A stretch of DNA of 64,000 bases from a bacterium (GTDB taxonomy: Bacteria > Babelota > Babeliae > Babelales > Babelaceae): assembly GCA_023428375.1 (NCBI GenBank), contig JAEYYR010000003.1, positions 1 to 64,000 on the forward strand, read 5' to 3'. Under the pieces are notes generated by a model. It saw only the letters and a program-made list of their open reading frames with translations. It did no database searches and had not been told where the DNA came from. The translations under genes and the position numbers were made by a program. Below are positions 1 through 7,337 of this stretch, in pieces (the first letter of the stretch is position 1; each line of letters begins with the position of its first letter).

Positions 1-200
1 GAATCCATATGAGTGCCAAGACATGATCTCATTGAATAACGATAACCTCTAAAACCGCCGTTACCGTAATCACCGGTCAATTCAGCATTAAAACCACAAC
101 TATAATCCCAAACCCGTACATCTGGCGTTATCAAGTGCGTTAAATCAATAACCTGAAAAGTAGAAATTCCCGCAATTAATGCAATACTAGCAACATCCAT
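1..200 (-). CDS. Putative cyclase / kynurenine formamidase-like metal hydrolase, partial
   Basis: The N-terminal 66 or so residues of a gene that runs off the left edge. The phrase VIDLTHLITPDVRVWDY matches the start of the PF04199 cyclase family, whose members use metal to hydrolyse amides or cyclic substrates. The family metal motif HxGTHxD appears as CLGTHMD near the edge, so the first histidine is a cysteine here. About 16 mostly hydrophobic residues come before the usual family start and could be a weak signal segment. The start at 200 has a GGAG about nine bases upstream; an in-frame ATG at 209 directly abuts that GGAG and is less likely. It follows the TrmH-like gene by 19 bases, probably in one operon. 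The substrate cannot be told. Confidence 0.65.
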   Translation of the reverse strand, partial: MDVASIALIAGISTFQVIDLTHLITPDVRVWDYSCGFNAELTGDYGNGGFRGYRYSMRSCLGTHMD

Positions 201-219
201 TGTTACCATCTCCAACTAT

Positions 220-903
220 TTATTTAGTAAATTGCTCTAAAAATCGTTTTTCATGTTCTTCGCATGAGTTAATTATAATACGAAACCATTGTAATTTAAT
301 GTGATCGATTTCTTCAGTAGACAAACGCCAATCGTTACGCTCTTTTTTTAAACGATGGACTAAATCATACAATATCGTTCCCGCAGCAACCGAGACATTT
401 AGACTTTCGGTAAAGCCAACCATGGGTATAGTTGCAAAAATATCTGCCTGCTCACGCACCGTTTGAGATATGCCAAGTCGTTCATTACCAAATACAAGCG
501 CTATAGGTTTATCAAGCGACACATCAGATATCGATAGTGCATCTCGATCTGGGACGGTTGCAACAACGCGATAGCCATCTTCTTTAAACTTCTGAAGACA
601 CGTCTCTGAAGCATTTTTTTCAGTATGACGAGAAATAGATAACCATTGATCAGAGCCGCGGGCAATACCAACTTTAAATGAGCTTTGATTATAGCTTTCA
701 ATAAGATGAATATCCTGCACCCCAAAACCTTCGGCAGAGCGCAAAATGGCACTCACGTTTGCATCGTGATACGGTTCTTCGATTACCACGGAGATCTTGC
801 GCGTGCGTTGAGCCAATACTTCATGCATTCGTTGAAGTTTATTAGGCGTGACCAGCGTCTCAAAATAGGAAATTAATGCTTTTGTGTATTCGTTCATTAC
901 CAC
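220..903 (-). CDS. trmH: TrmH-like SpoU-family RNA 2'-O-methyltransferase
   Basis: A SPOUT-class, SAM-dependent methyltransferase, most like TrmH, which methylates the ribose of G18 in tRNA. All three family motifs are visible: motif 1 around residues 49-60 (NVSAILRSAEGFG), motif 2 at 135-146 (ALVFGNERLGIS) and motif 3 at 159-180 (IPMVGFTESLNVSVAAG), which form the trefoil knot and SAM pocket. The 227-residue length and the C-terminal helix with RIIINSCEEHEKRFL are typical of TrmH. It starts ATG-GTT-ATG, so either Met could be used. It lies three bases beyond a small secreted-protein gene and just before the partial cyclase, all leftward. The family is clear; the exact target nucleotide is inferred. 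Confidence 0.88.
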   Translation of the reverse strand: MVMNEYTKALISYFETLVTPNKLQRMHEVLAQRTRKISVVIEEPYHDANVSAILRSAEGFGVQDIHLIESYNQSSFKVGIARGSDQWLSISRHTEKNASETCLQKFKEDGYRVVATVPDRDALSISDVSLDKPIALVFGNERLGISQTVREQADIFATIPMVGFTESLNVSVAAGTILYDLVHRLKKERNDWRLSTEEIDHIKLQWFRIIINSCEEHEKRFLEQFTK

Positions 904-905
904 AA

Positions 906-1454
906 CTATTTTTTTGATATATTTTTCTGTTGAGCTTCCATTAATTCACATTTAATTGCTTTTAAGTTTTGTATGCTTTCTTGCAAACCATGTCGACCGG
1001 TAGAGCTAGAGAACAATCGCACGCCCTCTACCAGACTGCCACCACTAGCAGCTACAAATGCCAATTCCAGATACTCATCCAAGGTCTCTCCATTACTAAT
1101 TTGGACTATCGCTTTAATTAAAACGCCTAATCCAATTAGAGCCAAACCGCCACCCACACAAAAACGCGTCTTGTCAGCAGAACCCATAGTATTGTTTTTA
1201 AAATCAATTTCTTTTTGATTGATTAGCTTATTCACACTATCTAAACCGTAGTTAATCTCATTTGGAGTCTGCTTTACATATTTTTTCACTTCTTTGCGGT
1301 TTTCATTAGTTAACATTTGATCCCAAGTTTTTTTCATTTCCTCGCAGTTCTCATTGGTCAACATATGATCCAAAGTTTTTTTTATTTCTTCCCGGGGACT
1401 AAAAAATGCATTCACGGAAATCGAAAGCATTAAAAGCAAGCCATAAATAAACAT
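906..1454 (-). CDS. Signal-peptide protein with a tandem 16-residue repeat and one membrane segment
   Basis: I do not recognise a family for this 182-residue protein. Residues 1-16 form a signal peptide with a plausible cleavage after VNA. Residues 25-40 and 41-56 are near-identical copies of a charged 16-residue unit built on KKTLDHMLTNEN. A glycine-rich hydrophobic stretch around residues 99-120 (GGGLALIGLGVLIKAIV) looks like a membrane helix, and another weaker one follows near residue 135. The C-terminus is charged and helical. It is probably an envelope protein. It ends three bases before the TrmH-like gene, so the two are likely co-transcribed. Confidence 0.6.
   Translation of the reverse strand: MFIYGLLLMLSISVNAFFSPREEIKKTLDHMLTNENCEEMKKTWDQMLTNENRKEVKKYVKQTPNEINYGLDSVNKLINQKEIDFKNNTMGSADKTRFCVGGGLALIGLGVLIKAIVQISNGETLDEYLELAFVAASGGSLVEGVRLFSSSTGRHGLQESIQNLKAIKCELMEAQQKNISKK
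1287..1382 (-). repeat. Two-copy 48-bp tandem repeat inside a coding region
   Basis: Two adjacent 48-base units encode residues 25-40 and 41-56 of the protein at 906-1454. On the plus strand the matching points cattagttaacat (from 1305) and cattggtcaacat (from 1353) are exactly 48 bases apart. The copies differ at several bases but keep the reading frame and the MLTNEN core. Confidence 0.75.
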
Positions 1455-1512
1455 ATATAAATCCTTATTTGAATGGCTTCAGCTTGCCAAAAGTTCAGGC
1501 ATTTGCAAGAAA

Positions 1513-2211
1513 TTACCGTTTACTGCGCATTAATCGAATGCCGAGCGGGATAGCAAAGAAGAGAGCAATCAAGGTAAGAATAGAAAGCATTCGAAATGAT
1601 AAAATATCTGAAATGGAAGTAATATGCTGCAATTGTTCTCCTGCAAGTGCATACAACAGTGTAGCGGGAAAGACTCCAACAATGGTGGTCCATACAAAGG
1701 TGAATGCCGGAACTTTAGTTAAACCAAACAATACATTCACTAAGAAGAAGGGAACAAATGGCAGTAATCGCAGAATGATCATGTAATAAATACCATTGAT
1801 ATGAATTTCATGATTAATTCTATGCAAGCGATCAGCATATTTTGCTTGTAATGAATGGCCAAAGAAATAACGGGTAAATAAAAACAAAACGTAGGCGCCG
1901 AGCACTGCAGCGATGGTCGAAAAAATTGCTCCAGGCAGAACCCCAAACAAATAACCACCGATAACGGTTAATAACGCTGCCGTTGGCAAGGCTAAAACAA
2001 CATCAACAAAATATATGAGTATAAAGATAATTATGGACGCAATCGGTCGATGTTCAACCACATTCACTAATCGATCATGATTAAGCTTGAATGCTTCCAG
2101 AGTAAAAAATCTTTCAAGCCGATAATAGCGGAATAAAACCATTACCACCAAGCCCAAGAGAATTGCCAAAAACCATTGAATACGCGTTTTTTTTCTCATA
2201 ACAACCAGCAC
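1513..2211 (-). CDS. TVP38/TMEM64 (VTT/DedA-like) inner-membrane protein
   Basis: A 232-residue polytopic membrane protein of the SNARE-associated/VTT family, thought to be lipid scramblases or transporters. Typical features are the central pair of re-entrant hydrophobic stretches (ALPTAALLTVIGGYLFGV and the following GAIFSTIAAVLGAY) and the signature arginine-proline loop LRLLPFVPFFLVNVLFGLT around residues 145-163. The GVFPATLLYALAG segment follows. Five to six membrane helices are visible. The first codon at 2211 is GTG; the in-frame ATG at 2199 (MRKKTRIQW) gives a more usual positive N-terminus. The precise substrate is unknown. Confidence 0.82.
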   Translation of the reverse strand: MLVVMRKKTRIQWFLAILLGLVVMVLFRYYRLERFFTLEAFKLNHDRLVNVVEHRPIASIIIFILIYFVDVVLALPTAALLTVIGGYLFGVLPGAIFSTIAAVLGAYVLFLFTRYFFGHSLQAKYADRLHRINHEIHINGIYYMIILRLLPFVPFFLVNVLFGLTKVPAFTFVWTTIVGVFPATLLYALAGEQLQHITSISDILSFRMLSILTLIALFFAIPLGIRLMRSKR

Positions 2212-2254
2212 TTTTTTATTAGCTTACCACAAACGCTCATAAAAAAAGTATGGT

Positions 2255-2285
2255 ATTAAAAAACCCAATGCAATTACATTGGGTT
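2255..2285 (-). terminator. Rho-independent terminator
   Basis: A 9-bp perfect stem (aacccaatg / cattgggtt, 2262-2270 and 2277-2285) with a six-base loop. Read leftward it is followed by a run of T residues (A run on the plus strand just left of 2262). It ends the transcript of the leftward gene at 2344-2988. Confidence 0.8.
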
Positions 2286-2343
2286 AAAATCATAGATTAA
2301 TAAAAATAACTTTCAGTGAATTTCTCACTTTACATGCTTAAAA

Positions 2344-2988
2344 TTATTCTTTAATAATTTTTTGAACTTCCTTTTCAATTTCTTCTTTCACTTTTTGAGA
2401 ATCTTTATCTTCTTGCTCAACCATTTTAGATAACTCAAAAGACTCTTCAAAATCTTTCTCTCTTCTATGATAATCATCTTCCAAAAGCTCGTTTATTTTT
2501 TTTATCGCTTTAGTTGAAGCGGTCTTATCTTTTGAATCGACATATCTACCACAAATGGAGGCACTCAACGGTGGTAACATGACAACTCCGGAAAGCTCCG
2601 CAAGAGATGATTTTAAAAAATTATGTTTTGCCTTTAATCGATCCAATTGTTCTTGAGTATAACTTCCGGCATTCAATGCGGATGTATAAGCATCAGACGC
2701 TAATTTTATTTTGGGTGCATAAAAAAGCATCAACTGCGGAAAGCATATTTTTTGCCCAAACTCGTATTGCTTTACACCGTCCTCAAAACGTTTGCGCTGG
2801 ACGATCATTGTCCCAACTGCGCTAGTTACTATTTCTTTCTGAGAATACAGATTAGACTTAGCGTCCCAATAAGCCACAGGATTTTTATACTTTAATTCCT
2901 CTATTTCTGAGGCTTGGGAATTCGCTTTCTGGTCCTGTGTATAACTTAAAATACTAATAAGTGGTACAAGCAATAAAATTCTCAACAT
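2344..2988 (-). CDS. Secreted or periplasmic helical protein, unknown family
   Basis: I do not recognise this 214-residue protein. Residues 1-17 form a signal peptide (MLRILLLVPLISILSYT). The rest is hydrophilic and mostly helical. Two cysteines, in KICFPQ and SASICGRY, may form a disulfide. The C-terminal 50 residues are strongly charged (Glu/Lys) and look like a coiled coil. The gene stands alone, with a terminator about 60 bases downstream and the divergent thymidine kinase gene upstream. One of many signal-peptide proteins without known relatives in this window. Confidence 0.6.
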   Translation of the reverse strand: MLRILLLVPLISILSYTQDQKANSQASEIEELKYKNPVAYWDAKSNLYSQKEIVTSAVGTMIVQRKRFEDGVKQYEFGQKICFPQLMLFYAPKIKLASDAYTSALNAGSYTQEQLDRLKAKHNFLKSSLAELSGVVMLPPLSASICGRYVDSKDKTASTKAIKKINELLEDDYHRREKDFEESFELSKMVEQEDKDSQKVKEEIEKEVQKIIKE

Positions 2989-3080
2989 AAGTGCCCTTTT
3001 TAATATTCTTTAACTGATTATACTAAGTTTATAGTAACGCAAGTTATAAGAAAAACAATCAACTAGCCCCAAAAACGCAC

Positions 3081-3653
3081 ATGATACACTCAAAAAACGG
3101 TCGACTCGAAGTAATATGCGGCTCCATGTTTTCAGGTAAAACTGAAGAACTTATTCGACGATTGCGTCGTGCTGAACTTGCAAAACAAAAAACTCATATT
3201 TTTAAACCAGCAATCGATACTCGTCGCGATGCTTTAACGATCAACTCACACAACGGCACCATGCTTGCAGCATATCCAGTTCAGGATTCTTCTGTGGTGC
3301 TATCAACCATGATAGAACCCAGCACGGTGGTTGGCATTGATGAAGTGCAATTCTTTGATAGCCGTATCATTGAAGCAATCCTGACCCTGGTCAATCGCGG
3401 CAATCGCGTTATTGTTGCAGGACTAGACCTAGATTTTCGTGGTGTTCCTTTTGGCTGCATTCCACAACTTCTTGCATTAGCCGATTCAATTACCAAACTC
3501 AACGCCGTGTGTATCACCTGTGGCGCAGATGCACATTTTACCCAACGTTTGATTAACGGTAAGCCATCGCGCTTTGATGATCCAGTAATTGTTATCGGTG
3601 CAGAAGAATGTTATCAAGCACGATGCAGAAGTTGCTATCAAATCGATCAATAA
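3081..3653 (+). CDS. tdk: Thymidine kinase
   Basis: Phosphorylates thymidine to dTMP with ATP (salvage pathway, cytosol). The type II enzyme is recognised by its Walker A loop at residues 14-21 (GSMFSGKT), the DEVQFF segment with the catalytic glutamate at residue 88, and a structural zinc site from Cys144, Cys147, Cys182 and Cys185. The lasso loop RLINGKPSRFDDPVIVIGA lies between the cysteine pairs. The 190-residue length is normal. RadA begins one base after its stop, so the two share a transcript. Nucleoside salvage fits a host-dependent life style. Confidence 0.96.
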   Translation: MIHSKNGRLEVICGSMFSGKTEELIRRLRRAELAKQKTHIFKPAIDTRRDALTINSHNGTMLAAYPVQDSSVVLSTMIEPSTVVGIDEVQFFDSRIIEAILTLVNRGNRVIVAGLDLDFRGVPFGCIPQLLALADSITKLNAVCITCGADAHFTQRLINGKPSRFDDPVIVIGAEECYQARCRSCYQIDQ

Positions 3654-3654
3654 T

Positions 3655-5010
3655 ATGGCCAAGAAACATACCCCCACGTACACATGTTCTTCATGTAAAT
3701 ACCAATCATTGAAATGGATTGGTTGTTGCCCTGAATGTTCTGAATGGAATACTTTTAGCCTTGAACAAGAAGTAGCTCCCACCCATGGATTACAGCCCCA
3801 GATAGGTCGCAGCTTGCAAATGCATTCGCTTGCCACGGTGGCACAAAAACCTACAGAGCGTTTAAAAACGGGCATACAAGAATGGGATCGTGTAACCGGC
3901 GGTGGTATTGTACCGGGAGCATTTATCATGCTTACCGGTGATCCTGGGATCGGTAAATCTACGTTGCTTTTACAAATCGGTAATGCAGTAGCCACCAAAG
4001 GATCGGTCTTTTATTTTTCATCTGAAGAATCATTAGAACAAGTTAAGTCACGTGCTGACCGACTCAATGCTGCACACTGCAATATGCTGTTTTCTGATCA
4101 AGCACATTTAGATGATATTATTGCTACGTGCATTCGAAGCAAACCAGAATTAGTCATCATTGATTCGCTCCAAAATTGTGCTGTATCATCACCTGATCAT
4201 TTACCGGGTAGTAGTAATAGCGTTAAAGAAATAGCATTCAAGCTCATGCGACTTGCAAAAGAACATACTATTGCCATCATTTTGAGCGGTCACATTACCA
4301 AAGAAGGTATGATGGCTGGCCCCAAAATGGTTGAGCATATGGTTGATGCCGTGTTTTATTTGCAAGGTGAAGATCGTTGGCAAACCCGTATTTTGCGTTC
4401 CGTAAAAAATCGTTTTGGCGCCGTACATGAAATTGGATTGTTTGAAATGAGCGAACATGGATTGCAAGAATTATCTACGTTGCATCAAGAATTTTTGATG
4501 GAAGCAACAAAGCATCCAGGTTCTGCGTTAATTTCAACGCTCGAAGGGACACGTCCTCTTATCATTGAAGTGCAAGCGCTTACAGTGCCCACCAAATTTG
4601 GCAATCCCCAACGAGTAATAACAGGATTTGATCATAATCATGTGATTATTATTGCAGCAATATTAGAAAAATATTTAGGAATAAAATTATCGGGGCACGA
4701 TATATTTTTTAAAATTAGCGGCGGACTTAAAGTAAAAGGTCATGGTGCTGATTTAGGCATAGCACTTGCATTGCTTTCAAGTTATTTCCAACAACCATTA
4801 CCCCATCAATCACTTGCTCTTGGTGAAATTAGTCTCACAGGACAAATCAAGCCCATTAACCATGCTTCAATACATTTAAGCGAAGCTGCAAAGCTCGGCA
4901 TTCAACAAATATTGTTATCGAATAATCAAAAACTTGAAACGTCTTGCAGAACTATTCGATTCAATCACTTGTATGAATTACTGACTCTCTTCAAAGATCA
5001 GACTGCTTGA
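3655..5010 (+). CDS. radA: DNA repair protein RadA (Sms)
   Basis: A RecA-like ATPase that helps process recombination intermediates by driving branch migration. From this start (451 residues) it has an N-terminal zinc finger with Cys11, Cys14, Cys25 and Cys28, a Walker A at 95-103 (GDPGIGKST), the RadA-specific KNRFG motif at 251-255, and a C-terminal Lon-protease-like domain (HGADLGIALALLSSYF). A longer in-frame reading from 3589 would overlap tdk by 65 bases; the start at 3655 lies immediately after the tdk stop and gives the family-standard beginning (MAKK...CSSC). Complete and ordinary. Confidence 0.96.
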   Translation: MAKKHTPTYTCSSCKYQSLKWIGCCPECSEWNTFSLEQEVAPTHGLQPQIGRSLQMHSLATVAQKPTERLKTGIQEWDRVTGGGIVPGAFIMLTGDPGIGKSTLLLQIGNAVATKGSVFYFSSEESLEQVKSRADRLNAAHCNMLFSDQAHLDDIIATCIRSKPELVIIDSLQNCAVSSPDHLPGSSNSVKEIAFKLMRLAKEHTIAIILSGHITKEGMMAGPKMVEHMVDAVFYLQGEDRWQTRILRSVKNRFGAVHEIGLFEMSEHGLQELSTLHQEFLMEATKHPGSALISTLEGTRPLIIEVQALTVPTKFGNPQRVITGFDHNHVIIIAAILEKYLGIKLSGHDIFFKISGGLKVKGHGADLGIALALLSSYFQQPLPHQSLALGEISLTGQIKPINHASIHLSEAAKLGIQQILLSNNQKLETSCRTIRFNHLYELLTLFKDQTA

Positions 5011-5070
5011 GCTTTTTGAATGTTGAGATAAACTAACTAGCGATGTTTACAACTCAACAAAGGTATTATC

Positions 5071-5346
5071 ATGAAAAAACTTATCTTAGCTATGCTTGTA
5101 GCTGCTACTTTGAGCAATGCACATCCTGAATGTTGCCAAACCATTAATTTGGAAAATGTTCAAACATGCATCAGCGCACGCATTCAAAAAGGCGAAGCTT
5201 TAGAAACAATTATCGCTGACTTGTTACAAGCATTAGCTGAAAACGAAGCTGCTATCGAAGCAGAAGAACTTGCAAGAATTAAAGAATATCTTGAATCACA
5301 AGTTCGCTGCAACGTAGAATGCACTGAGTGTTCAGAAGCTGCGTAA
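5071..5346 (+). CDS. Small secreted cysteine-containing helical protein
   Basis: A 91-residue protein of no family I know. It starts with a clear signal peptide (MKKLILAMLVAATLSNA, cleavage before HPECC). The mature part has a cysteine pair at its start (ECCQ), one in the middle (QTCIS) and a cluster at the end (RCNVECTEC), with an acidic, alanine-rich amphipathic helix between. The six cysteines suggest disulfides or metal binding outside the cytosol. It has its own terminator directly downstream. A 7-bp inverted repeat (TGTTGAG at 5021-5027, CTCAACA at 5053-5059) lies before the start and may be regulatory. Confidence 0.65.
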   Translation: MKKLILAMLVAATLSNAHPECCQTINLENVQTCISARIQKGEALETIIADLLQALAENEAAIEAEELARIKEYLESQVRCNVECTECSEAA

Positions 5347-5364
5347 TAATTAAAAAAATTATGA

Positions 5365-5389
5365 GGGAGCTTAAACGCTCCCTTTTTTT
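5365..5389 (+). terminator. Rho-independent terminator
   Basis: A 6-bp stem, gggagc (5365-5370) and gctccc (5377-5382), with a six-base loop and a following T run. It ends the transcript of the small secreted protein at 5071-5346. Confidence 0.85.
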
Positions 5390-5409
5390 ATACATTTTTT
5401 GGAGAGAAT

Positions 5410-5658
5410 ATGAAATTCTATGCATTCGGCTTGTTAATTGCATGTGCATCTACTTGCTCTGACTCGGAACAATCAATTCAAGAAAAACAAACAGCATCTC
5501 AACAACATCAATCACGCCTCAATACTAAGCCTAAAACTGCAGAACAGCACTCAAAAGAGAAAACTCAAAAATGCTTAACCGGATGCGGTATTTGCTGTGG
5601 ACTTACTGCAATCGTTGCTTTATTAACCTGCGGAAGCTGTTCTGGAAATTGCATCTAA
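5410..5658 (+). CDS. Small cysteine-rich possible lipoprotein
   Basis: An 82-residue protein I cannot assign. The N-terminus is a short hydrophobic segment ending in LIAC, which fits a lipobox with Cys12 as the lipidated residue, though the hydrophobic core is short. The middle is polar and rich in Gln, Lys and Ser. The last 28 residues are unusual: a hydrophobic, glycine-rich stretch with seven cysteines in the pattern CLTGCGICC...CGSCSGNC. This could sit in or on a membrane or bind metal. The start follows GGAGAG at the right spacing. It lies between two terminators, in a row of small envelope proteins. Confidence 0.55.
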   Translation: MKFYAFGLLIACASTCSDSEQSIQEKQTASQQHQSRLNTKPKTAEQHSKEKTQKCLTGCGICCGLTAIVALLTCGSCSGNCI

Positions 5659-5695
5659 ACTACATACGCGATTCCATAAAAAATTTCTAAAACTA

Positions 5696-5723
5696 TTTAC
5701 AGACCTTATGGAAGATTTATAGA
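5696..5723 (+). promoter_or_regulatory. Candidate sigma-70-type promoter for the DUF378 gene
   Basis: TTTACA (5696-5701), 16 bases, then TATAGA (5718-5723), about 50 bases before the start at 5773. An 8-bp inverted repeat (ttccataa 5672-5679 / ttatggaa 5706-5713) overlaps it. The match is reasonable, but the DNA is AT-rich and such matches arise by chance. Confidence 0.35.
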
Positions 5724-5772
5724 GTTATAGGGATTAATGGCAATTATTTGCAATTCCAAAAAAGGAGCGTGT

Positions 5773-6012
5773 ATGTTTCATTCTTCACCAATTCACAGAT
5801 TTGTAGGCATCTTGGTGTGGTTACTTACTTCAATCGGCGCAATCAACTGGGGTCTTGTTGCTGCAGGACGTAACTTGTTCGATTTACCATTTGTTGTACA
5901 AAATTTCTCAAACTTCCTCGTTCCATTCCAATACATCGTTGGTATCGCTGGCTTAATCAGCTTATTAATGTTGCTTGATGCTGTGGTTCGCGGTCATCAC
6001 TGCAAATGCTAA
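5773..6012 (+). CDS. DUF378 family small membrane protein
   Basis: A 79-residue inner-membrane protein of the DUF378 family, function unknown. The diagnostic first helix is LTSIGAINWGLVAAG, and a second helix, YIVGIAGLISLLMLL, follows a short loop. The C-terminus is HHCKC. I chose the ATG at 5773 because AAAGGAG lies just upstream; an in-frame ATG at 5737 would add 12 residues that do not fit the family. DUF378 proteins are common in Dependentiae and other lineages. It ends at a terminator shared with the convergent pth gene. Confidence 0.85.
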   Translation: MFHSSPIHRFVGILVWLLTSIGAINWGLVAAGRNLFDLPFVVQNFSNFLVPFQYIVGIAGLISLLMLLDAVVRGHHCKC

Positions 6013-6032
6013 GCATTTTATTACATTAAAAA

Positions 6033-6060
6033 AGAGCGGTTTAATTGCCGCTCTTTTTTT
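6033..6060 (+). terminator. Terminator that overlaps the pth 3' end
   Basis: A 7-bp stem, agagcgg (6033-6039) and ccgctct (6048-6054), followed by T residues to the right and preceded by A residues to the left, so it can work in both directions. The right half lies inside the last codons of the convergent pth gene, whose stop is at 6041-6043. Confidence 0.85.
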
Positions 6061-6571
6061 TATTTTCAATCGCCTTAACGGCTTCATTAATCAATCGATT
6101 AACTGGCTCTTCACCTTCAGTAAAGGGAGCCAATACAAAATGTGGAACTTCAGATTTTTCAGCAGGTCGACCAATACCAACGCGTAACCGCTCAAATCCA
6201 TCACCCCAATGAGCAATAAATGAACGCAAACCATTATGACCTTTTGCGCTACCGCCAAACTTAAATCCCACTTTTCCAAAAGGAAATTCAAGCTCATCAT
6301 GAACAATAATTACATCTTCAGGTTTAATTCCTTTTTTGGAAAGCCAAGGAACAATTTCACCGGAAGAGTTCATAAAAGTCAAAGGCTTAACCAAGAGAAC
6401 TTCATGACCATTAATATCAATTGAAGCATATTCTAACTTGGCATCTTTCTTCAGATTCCAAGAAGCGCCCTGCTGCTCCGCTAATGCATCGAGCACGCGA
6501 AAACCGATGTTATGTCTTGTTTTGAAAAATTGAAGGCCTGGATTACCCAGGCCAATAATTGCTTTGTACAT
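6041..6571 (-). CDS. pth: Peptidyl-tRNA hydrolase
   Basis: Frees tRNA from peptidyl-tRNA that drops off the ribosome; an essential cytosolic enzyme. The catalytic set is present: Asn10 (GLGNPG), His20 (TRHNIGF), Asn68 (FMNSSG), Asp92 (HDELEFPFGK) and Asn113 (KGHNGLRS). The 176-residue length is slightly short of the E. coli protein but complete. The last few codons (ENKKKSGN) form half of a terminator hairpin shared with the opposing DUF378 gene. The Skp-like gene lies 11 bases upstream on the same strand, so they are probably co-transcribed. Confidence 0.96.
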   Translation of the reverse strand: MYKAIIGLGNPGLQFFKTRHNIGFRVLDALAEQQGASWNLKKDAKLEYASIDINGHEVLLVKPLTFMNSSGEIVPWLSKKGIKPEDVIIVHDELEFPFGKVGFKFGGSAKGHNGLRSFIAHWGDGFERLRVGIGRPAEKSEVPHFVLAPFTEGEEPVNRLINEAVKAIENKKKSGN

Positions 6572-6582
6572 AGTAAGTAATA

Positions 6583-7173
6583 TTATTTTTTTGCTACAGA
6601 TTTAGCTGGAGCTTTTTTTGCTTCGCGAGCTTTTTTGTCTTTACGAAATTCTTCGTTCAATTCACGTACAATTTCGTCGGTATAGTCAACGATTGCATCA
6701 ACTTCCCATGCGGAATCAACGATGAATCCAATGATATTTTTATCTTTTTTGAAGCGCTGTAAGATTAATTTGATTTTTTGCACTAATGCTTCAAATTTTG
6801 TTTGTTGTTTGCGCTTAGTATCTTCATCAAATTTACGCATTTTTTGCTGTGCGCGATTTTGCATTTCTTGCAATTTGCGACCTTCAGCTTCACGACTTAC
6901 ATCGTTTAACAATTTAGCTTGTTCTTTTTTCTGCGCTTCCATCACTGCTTTTTGGAATGCTTGTTCTTCACGCTGCATTTCTGCTTGATTTGCTTTAAAA
7001 TCAGCTTCCATTTCCTGCATAAACTCGTTCCATTCTTCACTCTTTGAATCTGGACCAAAAATTTCGCTGAGTTTGAAGAATGCCCATGAACCTGTAGCCG
7101 CTACTGTTTCAGCAGCAACATGATTTGCGCAAGATGCGAGTAAAAATACCGCTAATAACAATGTTTTTTTCAT
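6583..7173 (-). CDS. Skp/OmpH-like periplasmic chaperone, possibly lipidated
   Basis: Most like Skp (OmpH), the periplasmic chaperone that carries unfolded outer-membrane proteins. The 196-residue protein has an N-terminal signal with a lipobox-like LASC at residues 12-15. A long charged coiled coil (about 45-125) is followed by the family C-terminal pattern: a helix ending in KDKNIIGFIVDSAWEVDAIV and then DYTDEIVRELNEEF, matching the TD.V...LN end of OmpH proteins. A lysine/alanine-rich tail follows. A lipid anchor is not standard for Skp. It sits upstream of pth. Confidence 0.7.
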   Translation of the reverse strand: MKKTLLLAVFLLASCANHVAAETVAATGSWAFFKLSEIFGPDSKSEEWNEFMQEMEADFKANQAEMQREEQAFQKAVMEAQKKEQAKLLNDVSREAEGRKLQEMQNRAQQKMRKFDEDTKRKQQTKFEALVQKIKLILQRFKKDKNIIGFIVDSAWEVDAIVDYTDEIVRELNEEFRKDKKAREAKKAPAKSVAKK

Positions 7174-7202
7174 ACAAATTTTCCTTTCTCAAAGATATGT
7201 TC

Positions 7203-7231
7203 AAAGTAGCGCCAAAACCAAGATCAGTCAA
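7203..7231 (-). promoter_or_regulatory. Candidate promoter for the Skp-like gene and pth
   Basis: Leftward: TTGACT (7231-7226), 17 bases, TACTTT (7208-7203), about 30 bases before the start at 7173. The -35 box is good and the -10 box weak. Confidence 0.35.
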
Positions 7232-7304
7232 TAAAGCGACTATCATCAATCTGGAAAGGCAGAACTAGGTTGACCGCGCTCCTTCACATTATTGCTATTA
7301 TACG

Positions 7305-7316
7305 GTCAAATTTGAC
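7305..7316. promoter_or_regulatory. Perfect 12-bp palindrome upstream of the PI-PLC-like gene
   Basis: GTCAAATTTGAC is a perfect palindrome 21 bases before the start at 7338. A TTGACC-like -35 element lies at 7270-7275 and a TATTAT lies between them, so the palindrome would sit at or just past a transcription start. It could be an operator; no binding protein is known. Confidence 0.3.
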
Positions 7317-7337
7317 ATAGTAATAAAAAGGAAAAGG

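Noticed and set aside
3589..3654. Longer N-terminus for RadA starting inside tdk
   Set aside because: The 22 extra residues do not fit RadA, and the ATG at 3655 lies right after the tdk stop.
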